From assembly GCA_902563055.1 (NCBI GenBank), contig CACEWE010000012.1, positions 1-43,615 of the forward strand: DNA of 43,615 bases. The letters run 5' to 3'. The notes beneath the pieces are model-generated. The model saw only the letters and a list, made by a program, of their open reading frames with translations, had not been told where the DNA came from and did no database searches. The position numbers were made by a program, and so were the translations under genes. Of the stretch, positions 33,621-42,646 are shown in pieces; within the stretch, counting starts at the first letter, position 1, and each line of letters begins with the position of its first letter. Source of the DNA: an uncultured Gammaproteobacteria bacterium (GTDB lineage: Bacteria > Pseudomonadota > Gammaproteobacteria > Francisellales > CACEW01).

Positions 33621-35165
33621 ATGTACTGGTTAAACTGTTTACGCACACTTGCCACTCCAAGTTACACGCCCCTGAAAGGTTTTTTTATTACGTATAATGG
33701 TGATGAATACGAAGGTCAATCGCCACATGAAATACTATGGAAAATGTATCTTCAACAACAAACACAAATAGATGAGGCATTATTCCTTAAAAATCTTAAG
33801 CGAGGTTTTGAAGGAGAAAAGAATTATCAAATTTTTAACAGTAAAGATATTGAAAGTTTTTTTCAATCTGGGACCCTTGAAGGCCTCATGGATACCCTAG
33901 CTTATGCTCAAGAAAAAGGAAAAGCCACTAGCTTTTATAATCATATCTTATCCTGGCATAATGATAAGCCCATACAAAAATACAATCTTAAATTACGCTA
34001 TAGTTGCGCTAAGGCACTTCAATCACTTCATCTTTTAAATATTACTGGAAAGAATAGCAAAGATGCTGAAAATAGAAAAAACAAACAACAAACATTAAAG
34101 AATTTAAAAGGAAAATTTATTTCAGCAAACTTAGAAGCAGAGGGGACATTTAAAAATATTCTAAATTACGAAAACATAATTAGTTTATTAAAAGAATTTT
34201 CAGATACACAATGCGATATAGACCCCAAAAAAAAGCAAGGTATCCTCAACTTTTTTCTTCGATATACAGGCCCCAACCCATGGCCTTGTCATTCTGAGAT
34301 AGATCTATTAGACGGAATGCTTCAAGAGGCCGGTGATGGCCAAACTGTTGTCAAACTTAAAAAAGAGATAAAAACTTTAAAGGCCTTTTATGACTATAAA
34401 GAAGCACTTGAAGCACAACAGGGCTGCTGGGGGCATTGTTCTTACTTTGGTATGTTGTTCAACTGCCTACCTTTCACACGATGGTTCCCATGGAATAGCA
34501 AATCAAGCAATATTATTCAAAAAGAAAAAGCAGCGCTTGAACAAGAAAACCCCAGCAACAGATCATACCATAATCTGGATAAATCAAAGCTAAAGGAATT
34601 GACGGATGCTATGATCCCAAGCTTAAAAAATGATATCACCGATACTGCCTATCATTATTCTTTATTCGATTTTTCTAGTTTAGATACCTTTTGTTCTTAC
34701 CTTATTACTCAAAGCTTTTCTAAAGAAGTTTTAGAAAAAAACAACTGGGTTTGCAAAGTAGATAGGGTGCGCTATGTTATAATAAATTTTATAAAAAATT
34801 TACCCAATGGTGAAAACCAATCTCTACTCTATTTACCTAATACATTAGGGATACTTGGCGATGAAAAAGAAGGTTTAGGCTGGAAAGTAGGGGATGGCAA
34901 TTTCATTAACCCTAAAGATTATGCTTTAGAAGCAATTGAAATAAAAACTGCTGTTGATAAAAAACCCACCATAGAAACACCCCAACCTTCAACACCCTCA
35001 AAAAAGCCAAGAAGAATAGATTCTGCCTGTACCGGAACACCCAGCCAAGTCCAAACTGCATTTTATTCAAACGAAGACCCAACAACGCCAAAAAAACAAG
35101 AGCAAGGAGCACCAGAAAGCGATTGTGCTGGTAGCCCTGGTGGAAGAATATGCTTAGCTTTTTAA
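33621..35165 (+). CDS. Orphan protein with NLS-like, S/T-P and CaaX-like tail
   Basis: A 514-residue protein of unknown family, preceded by a strong AGGAGG. Residues 1-440 look mostly helical, with a Cys/Trp-rich hydrophobic patch near 275-300 (CWGHCSYFGMLFNCLPF, WFPW). The last 65 residues are disordered and rich in Thr, Pro and Ser: TPSKKPRR at about 459-466 joins a CDK-type T-P-x-K site to a basic NLS-like motif, TTPKKQ gives another such site, and the protein ends Cys-Leu-Ala-Phe, a CaaX-type prenylation box. No signal peptide. These motifs make sense only inside a eukaryotic cell, so a translocated effector is the leading idea; short motifs can also arise by chance. Confidence 0.65.
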   Translation: MYWLNCLRTLATPSYTPLKGFFITYNGDEYEGQSPHEILWKMYLQQQTQIDEALFLKNLKRGFEGEKNYQIFNSKDIESFFQSGTLEGLMDTLAYAQEKGKATSFYNHILSWHNDKPIQKYNLKLRYSCAKALQSLHLLNITGKNSKDAENRKNKQQTLKNLKGKFISANLEAEGTFKNILNYENIISLLKEFSDTQCDIDPKKKQGILNFFLRYTGPNPWPCHSEIDLLDGMLQEAGDGQTVVKLKKEIKTLKAFYDYKEALEAQQGCWGHCSYFGMLFNCLPFTRWFPWNSKSSNIIQKEKAALEQENPSNRSYHNLDKSKLKELTDAMIPSLKNDITDTAYHYSLFDFSSLDTFCSYLITQSFSKEVLEKNNWVCKVDRVRYVIINFIKNLPNGENQSLLYLPNTLGILGDEKEGLGWKVGDGNFINPKDYALEAIEIKTAVDKKPTIETPQPSTPSKKPRRIDSACTGTPSQVQTAFYSNEDPTTPKKQEQGAPESDCAGSPGGRICLAF

Positions 35166-35273
35166 GCACCATAAAGACGTGTAATGAAAAGCAAAAAAAC
35201 TTGTGTTATATGACTTGCATAAATAGCAAACTTTGTTAATTTGCAAAATATAAACCTTCATTATCGAGATTAT

Positions 35274-35741
35274 ATGTTCAAATATTTTCAAGTTTTATCT
35301 TGTTGTATCATATGCCTATCAAGTTGCGTTTATGGCGGATTTGTGCAGTTTAGCGCAGTGAATATACAAAACTTTTCGATGTTGTACTCCAGTGCAATAC
35401 CGCCTGCACCCTATAGCAGTAATCCAGACCACTATTGCACGGCTCTTGTAGATAAAAGCCATTATGTAGATCATCAAAACCAAGCATTTTGTCTTGGCAA
35501 TACGCCTAGATATCCAACCATATTAGGCTATATACACATTGAGGTTTTAGACAAAATTAATACTAATTTTAGAACGATGCAAACCTATGTATTGCCTTTT
35601 ATAAGTATTTACCAAGTTAATGGACAAGTAGCGCCTATCTCCTGCCTTCATCTAGATCAATATGGATATGATTACCGCAATAATCATAACTATAATATTA
35701 CTATTTCATCCTCAGGGTGCAGCGTACGCGATCTGGGCTAA
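35274..35741 (+). CDS. Putative lipoprotein of unknown function
   Basis: A 155-residue protein from the ATG at 35274; the open frame begins earlier at a TTG without support. The N-terminus is a lipoprotein signal: a hydrophobic stretch with a LSSC lipobox, Cys at residue 18. The mature part has beta-rich character with Tyr, Asn and four further cysteines (HYCTAL, AFCLGN, ISCLHL, SGCSVRD) that could pair. It is not obviously part of the preceding operon, being about 110 bp away. Family unknown. Confidence 0.6.
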   Translation: MFKYFQVLSCCIICLSSCVYGGFVQFSAVNIQNFSMLYSSAIPPAPYSSNPDHYCTALVDKSHYVDHQNQAFCLGNTPRYPTILGYIHIEVLDKINTNFRTMQTYVLPFISIYQVNGQVAPISCLHLDQYGYDYRNNHNYNITISSSGCSVRDLG

Positions 35742-35822
35742 GCCCCTTCAGATACGCCATTGACAAGCACACTTGGCCATGATGCAATATCCTATCTTTA
35801 AATTATGATATGTGATCACTAA

Positions 35823-36551
35823 ATGCCCTCTTCAGGTTTTATCTTCTTCGCCCACCGTGGTGCAATGCCTATTTTGGAAAATACTAAGGAAGCCTTTGAT
35901 GCAGCCTATCAAAACGGCGCCAGGTGGTTTGAATGTGATATTCAAGTTAATAAAAGCGGCACCCCAATGCTGTTTCATGATGAAACCTTAACTAGAATGT
36001 GTGGCTTTGAAAAAAAGTTTTGTGATATGCGTGATGAAGACTTGCAAGGCACCTTAGTCTCAGGCCAAAGCCCAATATGGGATTTTAATGGTTTATGCCA
36101 GTGGATCAGCACGCATGAGGATGTTACGGTGAATTTAGAGCTTAAATACTTTGGCACTGATACACTTAACTATTTAAATGCCATTGCTGCAGTTTTAGGA
36201 AGCTATCCCAACATCTATCAACAATTAATTATCTCAAGTTTCACTTGGGAGCTTCTTGCTCAAGCACAAAACATTTGGCACGCTATTCCCCTTAGTATAT
36301 TGATAGAATCTAATGACCACTCCTGGCAACAAGACCTTACAAAACTCCAAGATGCCCAGCACACTTTTAAAGCTATCTCTATTGCAATTAACAAAGAAGC
36401 CGTATTAGACAAACCTGAGCATATTGACGCACTGCAAAAGATTAACCCTACTGTTTATGTGTATACGGTTAATGACAAAGATGCTATTAATCAGCTTAGG
36501 GCGCATGGCTGCTGCGGTGTATTTTCTGATAAAACCTGGCCAAATTCCTAA
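35823..36551 (+). CDS. Glycerophosphodiester phosphodiesterase
   Basis: A 242-residue TIM-barrel enzyme that splits glycerophosphodiesters into glycerol-3-phosphate and an alcohol. Catalytic and metal residues are visible: HRGAMPILENT (about 10-20, general acid-base His and metal Glu), FECDIQ (about 38-43), LFHDETLTRM (about 51-60, second His) and NLELKY near 105. The YVYTVND strand near the end is typical. There is no signal peptide, so it is the cytoplasmic UgpQ type. It ends 10 bp from the convergent sbcB. Confidence 0.9.
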   Translation: MPSSGFIFFAHRGAMPILENTKEAFDAAYQNGARWFECDIQVNKSGTPMLFHDETLTRMCGFEKKFCDMRDEDLQGTLVSGQSPIWDFNGLCQWISTHEDVTVNLELKYFGTDTLNYLNAIAAVLGSYPNIYQQLIISSFTWELLAQAQNIWHAIPLSILIESNDHSWQQDLTKLQDAQHTFKAISIAINKEAVLDKPEHIDALQKINPTVYVYTVNDKDAINQLRAHGCCGVFSDKTWPNS

Positions 36552-36561
36552 AAGTTATATA

Positions 36562-37998
36562 TTACACTGTCTGCGTTTGCCCTGCCTGTGCTTTTACCCA
36601 TTTTTTAAATTCACTCAGTATAAGATGTTGCTCTGGCGATAAATCCTGATCTTGAAAATGCGCCATTTCTTGCTCTAGATCACACAAGCCATATTGATAA
36701 CGATTACGAAAATCTTTAGGCTGGCTTTCGGGCATATTATGAAACACTTTTTGTAAATGAGCCTCAAATTCCTCTTGAACATCACCACTTAAAAGGCTTG
36801 CATCATAACGACCAATAATGCGCGCGGCTAAAACCCTTAAATCTTCACGAGAAAAGTTTTCTATACTCGCTGCTTTTTCAGGCCAAGAAGCTTGGTGAAA
36901 CGCTGCGCTTGCTTTTTGATCCTCGCGGCTCATAAAGCCCTGCTGGTATAAACTGGTGCCAATATCGATATCTTCGTACTCTGGGTACATTGCCTGCTGA
37001 TAATGCTGTTGAATTTGAGCATAGAGCGCCGGATTATCCTTTAACCAGTCGATATTTTTTTCCATTAAAGCCAAACGCTCTGGACTTAATTTTTCTATAA
37101 AACGTGCACTAGGGGGTAGTAAAAATCCCGGCTCAGCAATCTTTTTGCGAATCACCCAAGGAGTTTCCTCTATAGTGCCGGCAGTAGTGCTCTCTAGACC
37201 TTCGGTATCTAAACGCATCAATAAGGTTTGATTGCGGTAATGCTGATGCTGGCCTAACACCACCACCGGAGCAATAAAGTTATCACGGCGCCCGATCGTT
37301 CCTTGCACTAACAATCCATATTTTAATGGTGCTTGGCCAGATGTGGCATCAGGTAAAGAAGCGATACGCATTTGGTCTTGTTGTTTGATAAAATAGTCAC
37401 TTAAGTAGCGCCATACCGCTTGATTTTTATGAAATTTTCGCGCTAAAGCCACCGTAGCCTCCACATCGACCATGGCATCATGGGCCATACCTGTGGCTAA
37501 TTGATTCTCGCGTGAGAGATCCTCTAGTTTTAAGGAAATTAAATCATTGCGCTTAGGCCAATGATCTAACACCTCCGGCGCAAAAAGATAATAAAACAAA
37601 GTCATCGGATAAATATCCATCCGATAACAGCCATTGGCATATTGATGGCTATAAGGGTTAAGCAAATTACGATAAAAGGCAAAGCGCAAACATTCATCAT
37701 CATAGCCTAGCGTATTATAGCCAATGCTAATGCAATTAGGCGTATTTAAAAGCTGATGAATCTTACACACGCCCTCATATTCACTCATACCCTTGCAAAA
37801 TTCCTTTGGGCCAATCATATGGGTTAAAGATGCCCCTAATGAAGGAATCACATCAGCATTATGCTTGATTTGAATCTCAATACGATCTTTTTCCTCTAAG
37901 TTATGATCGGTAATAATGGCTGCAAATTGCAGCACCTGATCAAAACAGGTATTTAAGCCCGTGGATTCAATATCGTAAAAAATATAATCTTGTTTCAT
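36562..37998 (-). CDS. sbcB: Exodeoxyribonuclease I
   Basis: A 478-residue 3'-5' single-strand exonuclease of the DEDDh class, used in recombination and mismatch repair. The Exo I motif is FYDIESTGLN (residues 7-16), Exo II is in IGYNTLGYDDECLRFAFYRN (about 95-114, split as IGYNTLGYDDE and LRFAFYRN), and Exo III is HDAMVDVEATVALA (about 178-191). The C-terminal SH3-like and helical parts typical of ExoI follow (FIEKLSPERLALM, FRNRYQYGL). GAGG precedes the ATG. Confidence 0.95.
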   Translation of the reverse strand: MKQDYIFYDIESTGLNTCFDQVLQFAAIITDHNLEEKDRIEIQIKHNADVIPSLGASLTHMIGPKEFCKGMSEYEGVCKIHQLLNTPNCISIGYNTLGYDDECLRFAFYRNLLNPYSHQYANGCYRMDIYPMTLFYYLFAPEVLDHWPKRNDLISLKLEDLSRENQLATGMAHDAMVDVEATVALARKFHKNQAVWRYLSDYFIKQQDQMRIASLPDATSGQAPLKYGLLVQGTIGRRDNFIAPVVVLGQHQHYRNQTLLMRLDTEGLESTTAGTIEETPWVIRKKIAEPGFLLPPSARFIEKLSPERLALMEKNIDWLKDNPALYAQIQQHYQQAMYPEYEDIDIGTSLYQQGFMSREDQKASAAFHQASWPEKAASIENFSREDLRVLAARIIGRYDASLLSGDVQEEFEAHLQKVFHNMPESQPKDFRNRYQYGLCDLEQEMAHFQDQDLSPEQHLILSEFKKWVKAQAGQTQTV

Positions 37999-38160
37999 CT
38001 TGCCTCAGCGCTAAAATAAAATCTCATCATAACGCATGTACCTACAAATAGCGAGCACTGAAAAGATGTACAATCCATGAAATTTTTCCTTTTTACGGAC
38101 ACTAGCACTTCTCACTTAGCTATGTCATAATAAGCAACACTTTATCAAAGGAATATCCAT

Positions 38161-38859
38161 ATGCACACCAAAACCGCCCTTATCACCGGAGCCAATCGTG
38201 GCATAGGCCTGGAGTTTTGCCAAAAATTATTAGCACAAGAATTTCAAGTGCACGCTACTTGTCGCAACCCCAGTCAAGCGAAAGAATTATTAAATCTCCA
38301 ATCGCAATATCCTCTCCTTACTATCCATACCCTTGATGTCACCAATCAAAATGATATTGAAAACTTAGCTAGCACGCTTAAAGAGATCGCTATTGATCGT
38401 TTAATTTTAAATGCGGGTATATCTGGTGAAAATGGTGTGACCATCGGTAATATTTCAGCAGAAAACTTTCAACACGTTTATGCCACCAATACTATTGCCC
38501 CCATATGCATACTCAATGAGCTACACCAAAATCTTGCTAAAAGCACCGAAAAGCTGGTTTTGGTTGTCAGTAGTAAAATGGGTTCTATAAGCGATAATCA
38601 AAGTGGCAAAAGCTATGCCTATCGTTCAAGTAAAACTGCACTTAATAGCATTATGATCTCTGCAGCTTTGGACCTTGCGGCACAAAATATCAAAATATTA
38701 TTACTGCACCCAGGCTGGGTAAAAACCGATATGACCGGAGATCATGCGCCCATTGATGCCAAAACAAGTGTCGCGGGCATGCTCAGTATTGCCCAGCAAG
38801 CAGATCATTGGAAATCTGGAACTTTTATCGACTATAAGCAGGATCTTATAAACTGGTAA
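38161..38859 (+). CDS. Short-chain dehydrogenase/reductase
   Basis: A 232-residue NAD(P)-dependent Rossmann enzyme. The cofactor loop TGANRGIGLEF is at about 8-18, Arg-containing ATCRNPSQ (about 32-39) suggests NADPH, LDVTNQND follows, NAGISG is near 83-88, the catalytic Ser is in VVSSKMGS and the Tyr-x3-Lys in YAYRSSKTALN (about 155-165). It resembles the carbonyl-reductase or C-factor (CsgA)-like group. Substrate unknown. It stands alone with its own 160-bp upstream gap. Confidence 0.88.
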   Translation: MHTKTALITGANRGIGLEFCQKLLAQEFQVHATCRNPSQAKELLNLQSQYPLLTIHTLDVTNQNDIENLASTLKEIAIDRLILNAGISGENGVTIGNISAENFQHVYATNTIAPICILNELHQNLAKSTEKLVLVVSSKMGSISDNQSGKSYAYRSSKTALNSIMISAALDLAAQNIKILLLHPGWVKTDMTGDHAPIDAKTSVAGMLSIAQQADHWKSGTFIDYKQDLINW

Positions 38860-38919
38860 ATTTTTGATTCATTTATTTTTCATTTATGCACACTTTACAA
38901 TAGCTAAACGATTACCTAC

Positions 38920-40161
38920 TCAACTGTAGAAGGACGGACGTCGTTCTTTCCAAGCTTTTCTTAAAAATTCTTTATATAGCGCCCTTTGGTAACCTTTATC
39001 TTCAACTTTTATAAATTCTTCATCCAGGCTCCTTTGAGAACCACCATTTTCACCGGGGGCAGGGGATACCGTATAATTTCCATCATAATGTTTCAGCCTC
39101 ATTATCTTTTCCTCTCTCATTTCATCAGGATTTGAGAAATTAGCAAATACTTGAGCGTATAATCGATCGCCTCTTTCATTATCTGTGGGTTTTATAGAAA
39201 CATAACACTTTGCAAAAGCCTGCGCTGCAGTATAAATTGGGTCTTGTCTGCCATTAAACATTTCCTTAAACAGATTTCTAACAACATCACTTTGATTCTT
39301 GCAAAAGTATTGTTGCACATTGAGCTTATAAGTATTTTTTTTTAAATCAACTAATGCTGGGGGAGTTTTAAATAGCCAGAACAAACTAATAATTAAATTT
39401 TTAAAATCGAACTTAGGCACGATGTTCTTGCAATAATCTTCTTTGCTCCTAATCCTATAATTCAACTTAGCATATGATTGTTTAATATCTGTGTCTTCTT
39501 TAGCGTCATAACCATTCAATTCAGTAGCATCTTTTATAAAGTGAAAAAGATTTAAAACAATATTATTTATTTTTTCCTCCACCAAATCCAAACGACTAAA
39601 CCCTTCCACATTATTCCACCAATCGACCTTTTTGATTTCCTCCTCAAAAGCAGCTTTAAAACTACTAGCAAAATTATCTGCATCAGATGCTTCATGATCA
39701 TATTGGTCTATTATTTTAATAATTTGGAATATATTTTTAATCATACTCAAAGGAATAACATGAGCACCATGGTAAAAGTTAGGGTCAGTTACTTCACTCA
39801 AACCCTTTTGTACTGAAACTCTTAATTTTCCATTAGCAATGATTTTTTTATGGTTAGGCCTTTGAAGTCTAGATATATTGTCAAAAAAGGGACCATTAAC
39901 TCTCTTAGGATCATCATCAGTTAGTCTTTTCAAAAAAGCCTCGATTAAGTTATCCAAGCTTAGCGTACGAGAATGATATCTACGGACCATTTGTCTAGTA
40001 CTCTGTTCAAAGCGCGCCGGACTACCAGTTTGAGTCGGAGTAGCCTGTGTTCCCGAGTTTTCGGACAATCCTTCACCACTTAAACGACGAGTCGGAGTAG
40101 CCGGTGCTCCTTTGTCTTCGGGCAATGAAGGTTTTACATTGGTAATATCACCTAGTGCCAT
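38920..40161 (-). CDS. Orphan protein with T-P-rich duplicated N-terminus
   Basis: A 413-residue protein I do not recognise. GAGG lies six bases before the ATG. The first 50 residues are disordered and contain two diverged 19-residue units: one with LPEDKGAPATPTRRLSG, the next with LSENSGTQATPTQTGSP. They include T-P-x-R and S-P-x-R sites and an RRLS (basophilic kinase-type) motif. The rest is charged and mostly helical with a few strands, with no signal peptide or convincing span. Its upstream region is extremely AT-rich. The features fit a host-directed protein but do not prove it. Confidence 0.65.
   Translation of the reverse strand: MALGDITNVKPSLPEDKGAPATPTRRLSGEGLSENSGTQATPTQTGSPARFEQSTRQMVRRYHSRTLSLDNLIEAFLKRLTDDDPKRVNGPFFDNISRLQRPNHKKIIANGKLRVSVQKGLSEVTDPNFYHGAHVIPLSMIKNIFQIIKIIDQYDHEASDADNFASSFKAAFEEEIKKVDWWNNVEGFSRLDLVEEKINNIVLNLFHFIKDATELNGYDAKEDTDIKQSYAKLNYRIRSKEDYCKNIVPKFDFKNLIISLFWLFKTPPALVDLKKNTYKLNVQQYFCKNQSDVVRNLFKEMFNGRQDPIYTAAQAFAKCYVSIKPTDNERGDRLYAQVFANFSNPDEMREEKIMRLKHYDGNYTVSPAPGENGGSQRSLDEEFIKVEDKGYQRALYKEFLRKAWKERRPSFYS
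40032..40126. repeat. 57-bp-period tandem duplication inside the gene
   Basis: The 38-base segments at 40032-40069 and 40089-40126 agree at 31 of 38 positions, both starting GAGTCGGAGTAGCC. Their 57-bp spacing equals 19 codons and gives the duplicated peptide unit at the N-terminus of the 38920-40161 gene. Confidence 0.75.
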
Positions 40162-40522
40162 AAAAACCTCACGTTTATATTTAAATTTCCGGGGATTATA
40201 ACATATTTATATTTAAATGTAAAGTTTTTAATTTAATATATATATTTATAAATAATAAATTTAAACTATAAATAAATACTTATATAAACTTATCAACTAC
40301 TTAATTATAAGGGTAGATTTAAAACCCTCGTATCTTTTGCTATTTTTTTAAAACATCCTCTGGCCTAAAAAGCACTTAAAGGCACTGTCGAAAAAGGATA
40401 TCCTGTTATCAAACCATAATAGAAACCATTTTAATTTGTTGCATCAAACATGGATATTGCGTAAAAATGAGATTTTGTAATAAACCAATGACATTCTTCA
40501 CCAATCAAGTGCGTGCCAAAAC
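40162..40522. other. AT-rich intergenic spacer
   Basis: I see no gene here. The part from 40190 to 40315 is almost only A and T with TTTAAA and ATATAT runs, and presumably holds the promoter of the minus-strand orphan gene. The rest up to 40522 has normal composition and no recognised RNA or repeat. Confidence 0.5.
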
Positions 40523-40550
40523 TTTACCTTGATCTTTTTTATGTTATGAT
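40523..40550 (+). promoter_or_regulatory. Probable promoter of cyoE-sco
   Basis: TTTACC (40523-40528) and TATGAT (40545-40550) are separated by 16 bp. Transcription from here would give a leader of roughly 135 bases before the preferred cyoE start. Confidence 0.5.
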
Positions 40551-40694
40551 AGCGCGTGTTAGTCAAAGTGGCTTTTGAAGCTTTTATAAAGCTCCATACC
40601 CTTTAGATGCATGCATCAAAGCAAACACAAACATAAACCAAGCACACAATTGTTATTTAAACTAAACCTAAACCAAGCATATACGGGTAAGAAT

Positions 40695-41609
40695 ATGGAT
40701 AATAGCGCAAGCACAGCCCTAAAAAAAGCCACTTGGAAAGACTATCTTGAACTCACTAAACCACGCGTGGTTTTTCTTATGGTTATAACTTCCATTGTTG
40801 GTATGTGTTTGGCAAGCCCTGGTGCAATTGATCCATGGGTTTTTGTGTTTGGTAATCTTGGTATTGCTCTTGCTGCATCTGCTGCTGCAGTTATTAACCA
40901 TATAGCTGATCGACATATTGATACACGAATGCGCAGAACACGCAATCGCCCCGTTGCTGTTGGTAAAATATCCACAAAATCCAGTCTTATATTCGCTGGG
41001 ACATTATCCGTATTGGCAGCATTTTTACTCCTTAGCTACACCAACGTCTTAACCGCTATATTAACTCTACTTTCTCTGGTGATGTATTCTGGGGTTTACA
41101 CTATGTACCTTAAACATGCCACTCCTCAAAATATTGTTATTGGCGGGATCGCAGGCGCAGCACCTCCACTTTTAGGTGCTGTTGCAGTAACAGGACAAAT
41201 CACGGCTCAAGCCCTGATTTTAGTCTTAATCATTTTTGTTTGGACTCCGCCACATTTTTGGGCACTGGCTATTTATCGTTTTGAAGACTACAAAAATGCC
41301 AATGTACCCATGCTTCCCAATACTCATGGCGTAGCATATACCAAACTGCATATCACGCTTTATACTCTTCTTTTATGTACCGTAACCATGCTACCTTTTG
41401 TCATTTCTAGCTCTGGATATATTTACCTTCTAGGAGCGCTAGCACTAAATGGTCGTTTTTTGTATTGGGTAATTAAGTTACAATATAGCAATAAATCAAG
41501 TGTAGTGGCCTTGCGTACTTTTCGTTTTTCGATATCATATTTAATGTCTTTATTTATTGTACTATTGATTGATCATTATACTTTAGGGATTTTAAACCAT
41601 TTTCTGTAA
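40695..41609 (+). CDS. cyoE: Protoheme IX farnesyltransferase (heme O synthase)
   Basis: A 304-residue polytopic UbiA-family enzyme that adds a farnesyl group to heme b for heme-copper oxidases. The ATG at 40695 ([11 protein letters not shown]) is preferred over the first in-frame ATG at 40611 because homologs begin shortly before [10 protein letters not shown] and a GGGTAAG lies upstream. [19 protein letters not shown], split as NHIADRHID and MRRTRNRP, carries the first Asp motif; [17 protein letters not shown] carries the second. About eight membrane spans are present. It is followed after 12 bp by sco. It could equally be called ctaB. Confidence 0.94.
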   Translation: MDNSASTALKKATWKDYLELTKPRVVFLMVITSIVGMCLASPGAIDPWVFVFGNLGIALAASAAAVINHIADRHIDTRMRRTRNRPVAVGKISTKSSLIFAGTLSVLAAFLLLSYTNVLTAILTLLSLVMYSGVYTMYLKHATPQNIVIGGIAGAAPPLLGAVAVTGQITAQALILVLIIFVWTPPHFWALAIYRFEDYKNANVPMLPNTHGVAYTKLHITLYTLLLCTVTMLPFVISSSGYIYLLGALALNGRFLYWVIKLQYSNKSSVVALRTFRFSISYLMSLFIVLLIDHYTLGILNHFL

Positions 41610-41621
41610 CGGGGGGATACT

Positions 41622-42311
41622 ATGACAGAAGCCAAAAAAACCACGCATCAACGCACCATTATTGTACTGCTGATTATTGCACTTTGTGCCATTGTCTATG
41701 GTGTACAAGTAAGCTTTAACGATGCTTTAAACAAATATGCACACCTAAAACACCCCAGCGTTCATGTTGATGGCATGGTGCTTAAAACACCCAAAGCACT
41801 CTCTTCGTTTCATCTTACCGATAACCAAGGACAGGCTTTTACCAAGGCCCAACTTGAAGGAAAGTGGTCCTTGTTATTCTTTGGTTACACTAATTGCGGT
41901 TCTGTTTGCCCAACAACCTTAGCGGCTTTAAAAAAAATGTATCAAGATTTAGAGCAACAATTACCTAAAAAACAACTGCCTCAAGTAGTGTTAATTAGTG
42001 TCGACCCCAAGCGTGATACCCAAGATCGTCTTGACCAATATGTAAAAGGATTTAACCCTGAATTCATTGGTCTTCGTGGCGATGAAGCGCAAACAGCAAA
42101 AATTGAAAAAGAACTTGGCATTGCCGCAACTAAAATTTATGCCGCAGATGATCACGCTCATTATACTATCAGCCATAGTGCTGAAATTGTTGTAATTGAT
42201 CCACACGCAAAAGTTCAAGCCTACTTATCCTTTCCACACACAAGTGATGAAATGATTAAAGACTACACCAACCTTGTGCAAGCCTACCAAAAACAATTGG
42301 ATATTGGGTAA
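41622..42311 (+). CDS. SCO1/SenC copper chaperone
   Basis: A 229-residue membrane-anchored periplasmic thioredoxin-fold protein that delivers copper to the CuA site of cytochrome oxidase. An N-terminal anchor spans about 12-28. Copper ligands are visible: CGSVC at residues 92-96 (CxxxC) and the conserved His in TISHSAEI (about 185). GGGGG precedes the ATG. Its position after cyoE makes an oxidase maturation pair. The CoxII-like protein at 26302 lacks CuA, so its client must be encoded outside this window. Confidence 0.93.
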   Translation: MTEAKKTTHQRTIIVLLIIALCAIVYGVQVSFNDALNKYAHLKHPSVHVDGMVLKTPKALSSFHLTDNQGQAFTKAQLEGKWSLLFFGYTNCGSVCPTTLAALKKMYQDLEQQLPKKQLPQVVLISVDPKRDTQDRLDQYVKGFNPEFIGLRGDEAQTAKIEKELGIAATKIYAADDHAHYTISHSAEIVVIDPHAKVQAYLSFPHTSDEMIKDYTNLVQAYQKQLDIG

Positions 42312-42412
42312 TACTTAACAAAAACCTTGCATCATTATAAGCTGTAGGGTTTTGTATTTCTCTATAAAAAAGCTTAAGAAAAGGCCAAGGAGCAATTTTC
42401 CAAGCCAGGATC

Positions 42413-42597
42413 CTAATGAATATACAAGGTTTTAGGTATATCATTTTGTAAAGCTAAAATGCCCACTTTTATCGCAAGTCCACCATAATAAACCTCAAGC
42501 ACAGACACATCTTCCAAATCATTCACACAGGCTAAGGCATAATGGCTGCTTACGGGGCTTGTTTTGCAAGCGCAGATAACATATCATTACAAACCAT
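42413..42597 (-). pseudogene. Small ORF interrupted by a one-base frameshift
   Basis: On the minus strand an ATG at 42597 reads MVCNDMLSALAKQAP and stops at a TAA. Reading on in the next frame gives VSSHYALACVNDLEDV and a coherent acidic/hydrophobic sequence of 46 residues to a TAG at 42413-42415. Adding one base in the C run (GGGG at 42554-42557 on the plus strand) would join them into 61 codons. It may be a pseudogene, a slippage-switched gene or a base error. No family recognised. Confidence 0.4.
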
Positions 42598-42646
42598 TAG
42601 AATATATTTTCAAATAAAAACCTAAAACCCAAGGAGCACCGCACTA

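Noticed and set aside
40611-40694. 28-codon N-terminal extension of cyoE
   Set aside because: It is basic and unlike CyoE N-termini, and the inner ATG at 40695 fits homolog length better.
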